Assembly: GCA_022494885.1 (NCBI GenBank)
Contig: JAGVSM010000920.1
Location: forward strand, 124,001 to 188,000
Length of the DNA stretch: 64,000 bases
Source: Micrasema longulum
Taxonomy: Eukaryota > Arthropoda > Insecta > Trichoptera > Brachycentridae
Direction of reading: 5' to 3'
A program made the translations under genes and the position numbers. Positions 10,936-20,886 of the stretch are shown here, piece by piece (the first letter of the stretch is position 1; each line of letters opens with the position of its first letter). A model generated the notes under the pieces. The model was not told the origin of the DNA and searched no databases. It saw only the letters and a program-made list of their open reading frames with translations.

Positions 10936-12158
10936 GAATTGTTTACAAGGTTTACAGTTTTTATACTATTCTTAACATATTTTGGAGATAAGATCAATTA
11001 AGTATTTTAACAGGGAATTCTTTGGGATAGATCTTCCGATTTTCGTTTATCTTTTTTTGTCACTAATACATTGTAGAATGATGAAAGAGTATTGCCGTAA
11101 CTTAGCTCAAATTATCAAATGAAAATCATCTTTGAATTTAAGTTATACTGTTGTTTTTCTGTCCTTGTTTGTCTTTGGTGCGTATATTTATGTTCTGTTT
11201 GTGCAGTTTTTTGTTAATATTTTTCTTCAGTGAGTGTAATTGAAGAGTAATTTTTCAAAGAGTCCTTAGTCAAAGTTTATGAATTTCAAAATAAGAATGC
11301 TTTTGTAATCATAAATAATAGCTGCATAACAAGCAAAAAAAAATTTTCACTAACTTTCACTAAATCCGATACCACAAGGCTTTAAAATTTCATATATTTT
11401 CTCGAAATGCCACCAAAAACAATTATTTTAATAAGAATTTTTATGATGGCAAATAACCAAATGACTCAAGTCTTAAATTTCCTTGACATAAAATTTAAAA
11501 AAATTGATTTGATAAAAACGTCAAAAAAAAAGCTTGTCTGTAAGTGGGAAAGAAAGGATGTGGAGGGAAGTTATAAAAAAATACACCACTATAACTATAT
11601 CGATTGAAAAAAAAATATTTCTTGGATATTTTCTCAGCCAGCCGTCTAACCAACTGCGCCGATACTCAAATGATATGGTTGATTTTACGATTTAATTTTT
11701 TTAACATATCGTAACATAATCACAGGGGGCGCTGGAATTTATTATTTCAAAAACGCAAATTTCTGTTAAACAAATTTGGTATCGTTGTTTTTATCATAAA
11801 GTTTTAGGGTCTGAAAATCGTTCATAAAATGCGAAAATGCGTATTACGTACGGAAGCGATTTTGATATGGTTTATTTTTTCGTAATTTTCTTCGGAATCA
11901 GACAACACGAAGTGTGCCCTACAAAGGGTTTACAGCTCCCTAGAACCGATAGCTCTTGACACGTTCACACTTGATATGAAAATTGTAAGCCGATATCGAC
12001 TTCTAAGAAAGTCAATGATATTTTTAACAAGCCGTGCGAACGGAACTTCTCAATAACGGCCCTAGACTTAAGCCCGGTAAACAAAAGACCAAAAAAGCAA
12101 AACGCTTTTTTCTTTAAATCATAGGGTTATTAATATAAAAACGATAAAAAAAATAAGA
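10936..12158. other. A+T-rich; one tRNA-like scrap and one CTCF-like word
   Basis: On the reverse strand at about 11670-11642, GGCGCAGTTGGTTAGACGGC resembles the D-arm half of a tRNA or SINE head without its T arm. At 11721-11735 CACAGGGGGCGCTGG resembles the animal CTCF core, an isolated word with unknown occupancy. The forward frame at 11407-11607 is not recognised. Confidence 0.35.
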
Positions 12159-12160
12159 AA

Positions 12161-12430
12161 GTCGGCTTCGTTGTGTAGTGGTCAGCGCGTTTGCCTACCA
12201 CTCAAGAGGTCTCGGGTTCGATTCCTGACATGAATGACAAGAAAGATTTATTTAAAAATGTGTTCTTATTTCGTAGTAATATTAGTAAAATATTCCTAGA
12301 CTGACACCTGAAGCGTAAGACTGATTATCTTACCTTCATGTAACAAAAATGATCGACATATGCTGCGATCGGTGTACCATTGCAGGGCCCTATGCACCAT
12401 TAGGAGAGAAGAGGGAATGATGGTGATGAA
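12161..12430 (+). mobile_element. tRNA-derived SINE, family B, near full length
   Basis: The head has an A box in TTGTGTAGTGGTCAGCGCG and a B box in GTCTCGGGTTCGATTCCTGA, about 30 nt apart as in a tRNA gene. The body carries TAGACTGACACCTGAAGCGT, TTACCTTCATGTAACAAAAA and CCTATGCACCATTAGG, and the end is GATGGTGATGA. AAGAAA occurs just before the head and just after the end and may be a short target duplication. It needs a partner LINE for movement; none in the window has a matching GATGAT tail. Confidence 0.85.
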
Positions 12431-12594
12431 GAAAATTAAATTCTAATTTTCAGAAATACCACAAGTCATTAATCAATGCCACAAGTCAAGCAACTTTAAA
12501 ATATTTTTTTTAATATAAAATTCCCTTAACCATCTAAATTTATTTTTTTATGCAGAGTATACTACTACGAAATATTTTTTTCATATAAATTCAA

Positions 12595-13010
12595 AACATA
12601 TATTTACATAAACGTTTCCCATAACGTACAAGAAAAATATATACTTGTTTTACCATTCTTTCGTCGTCCTTTAGTCCTACGTGACCAAACCATATCAGAG
12701 AACCTTTCTTAATCTTATCAATTATACTTGACTCAGATTTACACTCTCGCCTGATTTCATCATTCGTAACCCTGTCATACATTGATTTCCCACACATTCG
12801 TCTAAGAGATCGCACTTCAACTGCGTTCACTTGGCTTTCATCCCTCCTCTGCCAGTTCCATGTTTCGCTTCCATACATAAGTGTTGGCACTAAAACTCCG
12901 TTGTGCACTGCCAGTTTTAGCATCGATTGACATTCTTTCTTGTGCAATTTACTTTTTGTTTTAAAGAGCATGTTGAATTTCAGACGAAGCGACGATGTTG
13001 AGTGGCATAT
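12595..13010 (-). pseudogene. RTE-like LINE, C-terminal region
   Basis: An uninterrupted reverse frame encodes GVLVPTLMYGSETW, then EVRSLRRMCG, DRVTNDEIRRECK and GSLIWFGHV. The order SETW, LRR..G, R..N..IR, WFGHV is typical downstream of the reverse transcriptase catalytic core in RTE-type (and some CR1-type) non-LTR elements. The apparent start near 13040 lies inside the adjacent family A element, so it is not the real start. Catalytic YADD/FADD and endonuclease domains are missing: a truncated, dead copy. Confidence 0.8.
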
Positions 13011-13022
13011 TATTTTATTACA

Positions 13023-13392
13023 ATATTTGAGTTTGTCCAAATGTTCATAGACAAAAGACTGGATTTCACCCCCTCGGGGGTCATTAAGATTAACAAATTA
13101 CAACAGGGATGGAGAATACCTTAAATAAGGGAAAATGGAAGTCAAGGCATTTACAGAGCTTATGACCTGTCATTGGCTGGTTTAAGTGGCCACTTTACAC
13201 ACTGTGTAACATTCACCATTTTGCCTATGTTTGAACATCCATATTTCTTCAATTCTTCCATCTATTGATTTAGTGAAGTCAAAGAGCTAAAACCTTTATT
13301 GTTGTGAAGAGAATCATCTGACTGAATTATTTCACATACTAGGCAACGCCTGAAAACAATTTTTCAATTTTAAAACTTCTTCTTAGACCAGT
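13023..13392 (+). mobile_element. Family A element, copy 2
   Basis: It starts with TTGAGTTTGTCCAAATGTTC, then AAGACTGGATTTCACC, ATTACAACAGGGATGG, AAGTCAAGGCATTTACA and TTTAAGTGGCCACTTTACAC. It continues through the core (GAACATCCATATTTCTTC, ACTAGGCAACGCCTGAA) to CTTCTTCTTAGACCAGTTGG. The outer end shows up inverted on the right side of the copy at 33833, giving the element its inverted-repeat nature. It lies directly against the LINE fragment at 12595 and against copy 3. Confidence 0.8.
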
Positions 13393-13400
13393 TGGTTTCA

Positions 13401-13690
13401 TTAAAATATTTGAGTTTGTCCAAATGTTCATATACAAAAGACTGGATTTCACCCCTTCGGGGGTCATTGAGATTAACAAATTACAACAGGGATGGAAAAT
13501 ACCTTAAATAAGGGAATATGGAAGTCAAGGCATTTACAGGGCTTATGACCTGAAAATGGTGAATGTTACACAGTGTGTAAAGTGGCCACTTAAACCAGCC
13601 AATGACAGGTCATAAGCCCTGTAAATGCCTTGACTTCCATATTCCCTTATTTAAGGTATTCTCCATCCCTGTTGTAATTTGTTAATATTA
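13401..13690. mobile_element. Family A foldback derivative, copy 3
   Basis: Bases 13471-13552 and 13606-13686 are near-perfect reverse complements of about 80 nt. They share GGGATGG, AAGGGAATATGGAAGTCAAG, CATTTACAGGGC and TTATGACCTG, separated by 53 nt that include TTACACAGTGTGTAA. The core found in copy 2 is missing, leaving almost pure inverted repeat. Single-stranded, this would form a long hairpin. It is tandem with copy 2, sharing the TTGAGTTTGTCC start. Confidence 0.85.
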
Positions 13691-14120
13691 TTTTATATTT
13701 AAAAAAATAAATAAAATTGAAATGGCGATTGTGGTCGGGGCCTAAGTCACCAATACTAACTGATCGATATTCTAGATGTGTAAAAAATAGAACATGTATA
13801 AAATACGTCGGGAAACATAAAAAGATAATGGGAGTACGCCACATGGAGGTGTCGCCTAGTGTCATCTGCTTCACTGGTGACATGCTTTAGCGCGTACTTG
13901 TATCAGAAATGACACATTTCGGAGCGACTCATAGCGAGAAACAAAGAAAAAATACACTGGAATAAATTAATCGATCCATGTTAAAAGGGCACAAGTCACA
14001 CTTTTGGTGATTTCGATATTTTTATATAAGATTTTTAAAAAATACATGTATTTTAGTCCTCATTCAATATCTAACAAAAATACTATCTAACAAAATAAAA
14101 CCTACCAATGGTAGGGAAAG
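13691..14120. other. Unassigned
   Basis: A reverse frame at 13647-13883 runs out of the foldback element and shows no domain. Nothing else was noticed. Confidence 0.35.
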
Positions 14121-14121
14121 G

Positions 14122-15240
14122 GTGTACAAAATGATTTTTTTGTAAAATGAAAAAAAAAATAATTGGTAACATATTTAGTAAAAAATCTCTTTGGTTCAAA
14201 AAGTACACTATTTTTTAACATGTTAGCACTGTTGGTGTAGGAAAAAATACAAATCTATCAAATAAAAATACAAAAATAAAAACATACTGCAAAAATCCGT
14301 TTTTCCCCACCAGGTGTACAAAATCACATACGATATATACTTAGATGGAATGATTATTCAACACTTTTTAAAAACAGAATTGATAAGTTTTTTTATGAAT
14401 ATTAAAGAATTAAAATATTAAATGCACACTTCACAAACAAAAATCTTCGTTTTTTTTATTTAAACCAGCACATTCTGCATGAGCCCAATTTTCACACTTC
14501 ATGCATTTTATCCATGTTTCACCTGGCTTTGATCTCGTATATAACTTATTACAATAAATGCATGAGCAGTCATCTTCATTGACTGTAAGTAGAAGGTCTT
14601 CAGTGTCTGAATCTATTATCAATTTTTTACATATACCTTGTTTACACTTTTCCAGGATATGTTTTTTGGAACCTTTAGCTTTAACCTCTGATATATTTGG
14701 AGTTGTTTTTAAATGTCATGTTTTACGCACATAATTGCGAAGCATTATTATTCTTCTAAAGAAAAAAAAGTATTGAGTGGGGAAAGATTACTTAGTATGT
14801 CATTTTACCCTACCGGTACATATGTCGTTTTGCCCCACTATGTGAGTTTTTAAAAACATTAAAAAATATCACATTGCACAACAGTAAATTTTAACAAAAT
14901 TATAGTTTTTCATGAAGATTAACAATCACACAACATATCCTTTTAGTTTGTGTTGTAGAATAATACAAATAAAATAATAATAATACCTATATAATACCAC
15001 CTAAATAATAATACCTAATAATAATAATACCTACTTACTTTGTGAAATAAAAATATTGTTTTATTTCACAAAGTAACCCGCAACACGTCCTCCTCGGGCG
15101 GTCGCCATAAGCGTCCTAAATATTGGTGAGTATTTATGTGTCGTACCAGTGCTCATTCTTGTGCCGGTTCAAACATGACCAAGAGTTTGGTTTCTGAGAT
15201 ATGATTACTATGTCATTTTACCCGCCTATGTCATTTTGTT
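14122..15240 (-). mobile_element. Probable pogo/Tigger-like transposon relic with subterminal motif copies
   Basis: The words TATGTCATTTTACCC (14796, 15209), TATGTCGTTTTGCCCC (14821) and TATGTCATTTTG (15227) lie on the right side. Inverted counterparts GTACAAAATCACATA (14316) and GTACAAAATGAT (14124) lie on the left. Between them is a reverse-strand transposase-type PHD-like finger (14431-14718). Repeated, inverted subterminal words around a transposase tail suggest an internally deleted DNA transposon. Exact ends and target duplication are not resolved. A short TAATAATACC-type repeat fills about 14969-15030. Confidence 0.5.
14431..14718 (-). pseudogene. C-terminal PHD-like finger of a pogo/Tigger-type transposase
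   Basis: The frame reads ISEVKAKGSKKHILEKC, then about 30 residues later CIYCNKLYTRSKPGETWIKC, MKCENWAHAECAG and a stop. Cys spacing C-x2-C...C-x2-C...H-x2-C matches the zinc finger seen at the C-terminus of many insect pogo-like (DDE, CENPB-type) transposases. The DDE core and HTH domains are absent. An in-frame stop lies just upstream at about 14718, so this is an orphan tail. A start at 14622 would need TTG and is not a real start. Confidence 0.65.
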
Positions 15241-17975
15241 TTTCAATATTTGTCCATCAACATCCTTAATTAGATGTTGCTTTTAAACATTGAAGTCATA
15301 TTAAAGCTTTTTATTCCAAAATGAACGAAATATGTTTTTTTTGTTTTAATTTTTTTTTTTTTTTTTCTACAGTACTTGAAGTTCTTTTGTAAAGCATCTT
15401 GAAAACCTTATTTTATAATTTTCTTTACGTATTAACTAATTTCTTGTGTATGTGTGTGTATAATTATACATGCGTGCGCACGCATTTGCATACATATGTA
15501 TATGAACTTATTTATATAAAATGTTTTAAATACTTTAATTTATTTTTTGAAATATATATGAATTTATTAATATTATAATTCCACAGCAAGCACAAGAGTT
15601 TGCCTCTTTTTTGATGTGATACTTCATTTCATTTTTTGTTTCTGTATTTTTGCTTTATTATATATTTCTTTTTGTAAACATGTAACTTTATATTTTATTA
15701 ATAAAAAAAAAGTAAAAGCTTGTAGGAAATTGTTACAGCAATTTTTAATATACTTGTTCTACCAATTATCTGCATACACAATTAATATATTATTTCATTA
15801 CTTAATTATTCAAAAAAATTTAATTGACCATATATTTATTATTATAAATGTACATATAATATATTCTATTGACTATTCATTTTGATGCTTCTATTAGTTT
15901 TTATATTGCATTGTCCATAATTTATATTCTTCTTTTCTTTATGTCCTTGCGCTATTTTTATCTAATTATTTTAATTTGAAATGAATTTGCTATTCCGTTT
16001 TCTAGATAATGTTTATCGCTACGTATAATTTATATTTTCGAATATATACTATTATTTTTGAGTAATTTTTTTCTTATTATTGTTGTTGCATAATAATATG
16101 TAATTATTTATGTTAATTAAGTATGTTTTTTTCCCCTTTAATTATTTTGTCTCAAATATGGACACAGCCTTAAAAGCAACAATAAGTTTCTTCATAATAT
16201 GTAAACTGTAAATGGATTTGAAATACTCCACAATGTAAAAATAAATAATAACAAAATCGAATATATAATGGAAAAAAAGGTAACAAAAAACTCCATTTTC
16301 GAACGAAGAGCTGTATGTATTTGTTGTATGAATATATCGCATGCAAACTGGGGTAAACATAAATCATACGTATTATTTTCTCCTAAACGTGAAATCTCTA
16401 CCAGGTTTTTTGCCTTATGCAAGCATCTCCAAAATAAAGCATTTTTTGCTAAACGCTGTAAATCAAAGAACGCACGATTAAATCTCACCCCTTTTAGGGG
16501 TTAACTGTTTCACCGTCCATTTAACCTTCATCGATTTATTTTTCTCTAAATTTAGTGGCTAAAATTTAAAATATTTTGTAAAAAAAGAAAAACTCAATAG
16601 TTTGGTTTCTATTATTATTCAAATAAGGATTAGTCGAATTAAAAGTTTGAATTTAATGGTACACTAAATTTAAAACTTAAGTACGGCCATGTTGTAGATT
16701 TACGAGTAACTGTAAAAATATCATGATGATATTTTGACTTTATTTGGCTGGACTAAAAACGAGAGATAAAGTGGGAGTATTATGTATGATATCCTGACTT
16801 GGATTCATAGCAATTTCAAAATTATAATTCATTTAAAAACAGTCAAGATTATCGTCCAATCAACGTACCAATGCAGTGCTCAATGAACTATTCCTAACCG
16901 AAACAAAAAAGACGAAAATTATTATTTTTTAATTTTATCACGGTATTTGTAATCTTATTAGACTGTTATTTAAGTATGGAAAATAACGCTGACTTTTCTT
17001 TGTATAAATGTTTATTTTAAAAAACGTTAATTTTTATTATTTCTTAAAGTCTACATTATTTTATTATTTAAGAAAATTAACAACCTCTTTCAATTCAAAA
17101 AAGGAATTTAAAAAACTCATTACGCTTTTTTTTATCGAGGTATTTTTGGTTAAAGCGCAAGAAAAGAAAAAAAAATACAAGAAGTATGTACGTAGGCACT
17201 AAGATATTTGGCAATATTGTTCGAATTGACTGTGAATTGGCACCAAAAAAACTACCCTAACTCTTGTCCTCTTTTGAATGTCAATATTGCTGTCAAGAAA
17301 GTGCCGCTTGGAGTTTTCATAACGACCAATGTAAAACCTTCCACTCGTTCTTTTCACTTTATTTTCCATTCTCTCCGTAAAAAGGGAGGCGGGGAGATTT
17401 TATGGCTATCCGATACATTTTGAGAGGACAATTAATGAGAGTCGAAGAGTCAGGAAAAGAAGTAATGGAGCGTCCGGGAAATAGGAAGTGCTTTCTACCG
17501 CTAAAGTTTCAGTATTAAAAACTCTGATAAGCTCTTGGAAGGCGCACACTTGTTCATAAAAACTAATTTTATCTTTGAGTTATGTTCTGCCCTCTATGAT
17601 GTGTGCCCGAAACTTTGGGGAAATCTTTTCCGATAAAAATGGATTATTTTGCGCTACTTTACTTTTCACTTTTTCAGGCTATAACACTAACTTTTACAAG
17701 TCACATAACGTTATTAATAAAATAATAATACTTTTATCAAAAAACCGGTTAGATAAGTCGATCCTTTTTAAACATTTCCGAAAAAAAATAATCATATTGT
17801 CATTAGTTAAAATATTTTCAGAATACCTGCCAAATTTTTTCAAATACGTTGTTGTGAGAGAACTTGAATTTATTTATTCTAATCACAATAATCTAAAACA
17901 CTTAAGTTTGAAAGTGAAAATTCTTGATGAAAATTCATTCGTAATTTATTATAGAAATAAAAGACGAGTGATACT
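15241..17975. other. Long A+T-rich stretch with a purine-pyrimidine microsatellite
   Basis: About 15446-15505 is a TG/CA/TA-rich tract with a self-complementary TGCGTGCGCACGCA. Overlapping antisense frames at 16142-16504 have no recognisable domain. A 134-codon forward frame at 17575-17979 begins at TTG, is rich in Phe/Ile/Lys/Asn and ends in the TTAA bordering the next element; I regard it as chance. Confidence 0.35.
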
Positions 17976-17979
17976 TTAA

Positions 17980-18347
17980 TCCACAAATTTGGAATATCCA
18001 ATAACCGGATTCACCGCTTTCGCAACATCTTCGAGACTGGTATCGTTTTTAAGGAGTTCAATGTGTTTATACAAAACAAAGGTAAAGATAGAGAATACAA
18101 AATTGTACTCAAGTAAATTGAATGTAATTATTTGTGTCTTAAGCATCTTCAACTAAATTTTTTGGCTTAACTAATGAGTTGATATAATGCTATTTTAATA
18201 AGCTGAAGTATTGTACGTATATCATTTTTTGTGTCACATCCTTAACTTTGTTTTGTATAAATAGATTGAACTCCTCAATAAAGATACTAGTCTCGAAGAT
18301 TTTACGAAAGCGCTGAAACCGGTGACTGGATATTTCAAATTTGTAGG
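17980..18347. mobile_element. 368-bp inverted-repeat element flanked by TTAA
   Basis: The left arm (17980 to about 18085) and right arm (about 18243-18347) are reverse complements over roughly 100 nt. They share ACAAATTTG, AATATCCA, TCGAGACTGGTATC-type and AAGGAGTTCAAT-type blocks plus TTATACAAAACAAAG. TTAA lies immediately outside both ends (17976-17979 and 18348-18351), the target used by piggyBac elements. The arms also carry a GAAGAT...GAAAGCG...GAAACCGG motif similar to hammerhead-like sites elsewhere here, so a Penelope-related origin is an alternative. No coding capacity. Confidence 0.75.
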
Positions 18348-18424
18348 TTAAAGAAACAATCTTCTTTTATTTTTATAATAAATCACCAATATCTTCTTAA
18401 AAACACACAATGAAGCATCTACAG

Positions 18425-18953
18425 TAGTGTTTCCCAGCCTTTTTTATGCCATCCCCCACCGTAGTCTTTTCAAAAGTCAGATGCCTCACCGGCATCTTTT
18501 TTAATAAAACAGCAGGTAAATTTTCATATTCTAATGTTTGTAAACATATGAACCCCTTATGAAATTAAATAAAACCTATTTCAATACTTATAATGATAAA
18601 AATACTTTATGGTTTTATTCCACTTTTATTTATAATTATTTTATAATTTTTTTTTACCAGTGACCCGGTTTTGTCGTGACCAACATCGTCAGACAGGTTA
18701 ATACATATACTATAACTGAAATTATTACAAAACACAAATTGAAAATGTAATCAAGTAACGGGTTTCATTTTATTTTAAGTACAGTTTGGCGTATATTTCA
18801 ATGTTGTACATCGCAGGAATTTTTTTGTATGACCGATGAGTATTCCCCTTTTTATATTGAATGTCGACGTGTCTCAGTTCTGAAGCGTGGTGCTCCACCT
18901 CTGAGGAGTTATGCCCCACCGGTGGGGCGTACGCCCCATCGTGGGAAACACTG
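18425..18953. mobile_element. Non-autonomous hAT-type element with perfect 8-bp target duplication
   Basis: It begins TAGTGTTTCCCAG and ends TGGGAAACACTG, a 12-bp terminal inverted repeat with one mismatch at the outermost base. ATCTACAG flanks both sides exactly (18417-18424 and 18954-18961). The TIR and 8-bp duplication are diagnostic of hAT transposition. A GCCCCACCGGTGGGGC palindrome (about 18912-18927) lies near the right end. No transposase frame is present, so it was mobilised in trans. The intact duplication suggests clean insertion and little later disturbance. Confidence 0.9.
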
Positions 18954-18961
18954 ATCTACAG

Positions 18962-19989
18962 TTAGTAACAAATAACAATTATAAGTAGATCCTTCCATTT
19001 GCAAGTCTAATTATACACTTACTAAAGGAAAGAAGAAAATAACTTTAAATAATAAAAGTACTCAAAATAAATTATATTTGTCTGATAACAAAGTGTTTCA
19101 TTTAATCAATTCAATCGTTTACATCCTTTAATCGTTCAGTAATGTTAATAACATTTTAGTAAACTTAAAATATTCAATAAAATTGCAAGCAAGTATCCCT
19201 ATTAGGAAGGATGAGGAAAAAACTAGACCTAATTCTTTGCTTGTATTTAAGAGTACTTTAACTATCCGCATTGATTGTTGATCTAGTACTTTATTTATTA
19301 TTTATTTATTTTACAGAAAAAAACAGTCAACAATGATAAAATAACATCAAAAGATACGGTTTAAAGACAGACCAGCGAAGTTTCTCAATAAAATATCAGA
19401 CATATTAGATTGTGGTACAACAAAAAAGTGTATTTGTGTGGGAGTAAGTGCTCAGGTGTGTGTAAGCAGCATCATTAAATAGCAAGTGGGAGCGTATTGC
19501 ATCCAGAAATAATGAGTTTAAATTATTTTTCCATTAAAATAAGGGGCATGTTAAACATATCAATATATTTTAAAAAAACATTCAGTTTGAGCAAGAACGA
19601 TACTAGAAAAAAAAATGTGCTTAGATAGTGCTATATTCAGGAAATAAGGAAGATCTAAAAGGATTCCAAGTATTACAAAACTAGACTATGAGACTTTCAA
19701 TCTTTAGATAACGTTATGACAATTGATTGAAAAATTCAAATTAATGTTGGAAATGAAGTTAGTAAAATCGTCAAGGCAACAGTGAGACTGGCATTGAGAC
19801 AGTAAAATAAACAATATTTAGATATATAGTATGTATGAACTCCGGACCCGTATTCGTATATGATTACCTGTTATTTTTTAAAACTGTTTTTCGTAAACGA
19901 AGAAATAAAACAAATCATGAAAACAAATGTAAAAGAAACAAAGGATGTTTTATTCGTATCTCAATTATTTGAATGATTGAAAATAGATA
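18962..19989. other. A+T-rich, nothing recognised
   Basis: No open frame of interest and no repeat match noticed. Confidence 0.35.
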
Positions 19990-20300
19990 AATGGTTTGAA
20001 AGGGGCGAACTTTGATGCGCATTAAAAAGAAGGGTTCAAGTTTGGCATGTCGCGGTAGACGAGAAAATTCCAGACTCGGTCGCCCGCGGCCCGCCGTTGG
20101 ACTTACCCCCTAAGGATTTATGTTTCCCGGGTGATGTAGTGGCGATTTTACGCCTTTCGTCCTTTCAAATATTTTGCTTCCGTAAGCTGCGTCTCTCGTA
20201 CTGGACGCTTACATTATATTGCTCGTTTTACGCGATCGGTGACACAAATTTACGCGACCGGTGACAAAATGGCCGCGAATGACGAAATCGGGTAAAAATT
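19990..20300. promoter_or_regulatory. CpG-rich patch with an 18-bp direct repeat
   Basis: CG dinucleotides cluster strongly at about 20045-20300 (for example GGTCGCCCGCGGCCCGCCG). TTTACGCGATCGGTGACA at 20227-20244 is repeated with one change at 20249-20266. A conserved regulatory patch or promoter of an unseen gene is possible. No TATA box, reading frame or transcript evidence is visible, so the regulatory call is speculative. Confidence 0.3.
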
Positions 20301-20444
20301 GAGTTTAGTTAAATCGTTATTTTATTCATGATCTACGTGCCGTCTTAACTTAATTTTTTAACTTGAGTTTAAACTTAAATCTAAAAAAAACAGTAGTTTT
20401 ATTGAAATATTTTTATGATAGAATTAAAACAGACAATATTCAAT

Positions 20445-20605
20445 AGCGTGATGTGGCTGAGACGCTTGACTCATACACGGAAGTTCCGGGTTTGACTCTC
20501 AATGAAAACACAAAAAAAGTTATTTTTCTCAAGCCAGGAAGTTTTGTGCTGTAATCCACTAGTGTAATTGTGCCTCCAGTCAAATTATTGATTTTTGGTA
20601 GGCTA
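20445..20605 (+). mobile_element. tRNA-derived SINE, family C
   Basis: The tRNA-like head GATGTGGCTGAGACGCTTGA is followed by CATACACGGAAGTTCCGGGT with a decayed B box, then TTTTTCTCAAGCC and GTAATCCACTAGTGTAATTG. It ends about 25 nt before a family B SINE, so the two form a tandem pair. Confidence 0.7.
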
Positions 20606-20630
20606 TAAGGTAAAAGTTTTCTAAAAAAAT

Positions 20631-20886
20631 ATCGGCCTCGTGATGTAATGTTCACTGCGTTAACCTACTATGCAAGAGGTTTCGGTTTCGATTCCCGACA
20701 TGGATGATATAAAATATTCATAAAAAAGGGTATTTTTTAACTAGAATATTTCATTTTCCCTAGACCAGTGCCTGAAGTGTGAGACTGATCATCTTACCTT
20801 CATTAACAAAAATGATTAAGATACGCTGCGATTGGTATACCAATGTTGTGCCCTAAGTACGATAAGGTGCGGAATGGGAATGATTA
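20631..20886 (+). mobile_element. tRNA-derived SINE, family B
   Basis: The head has TCGTGATGTAATGTTCACTG (A box) and GGTTTCGGTTTCGATTCCCG (B box). The body GTGAGACTGATCATCTTACC and AATGATTAAGATACGCTGCG matches the other B copies. The expected GATGAT tail is reduced to GAATGATTACAC. Confidence 0.8.

Noticed and set aside
12161..12235. Genuine tRNA gene at the SINE B head
   Set aside because: A and B boxes are present but the acceptor stem is not complementary, and the sequence continues into a shared SINE body found in many copies.
17575..17979. 134-codon forward open frame
   Set aside because: It starts at TTG, is dominated by residues expected from A+T-rich codons, has no motif, and its stop is the TTAA bordering a mobile element. 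Probably chance.
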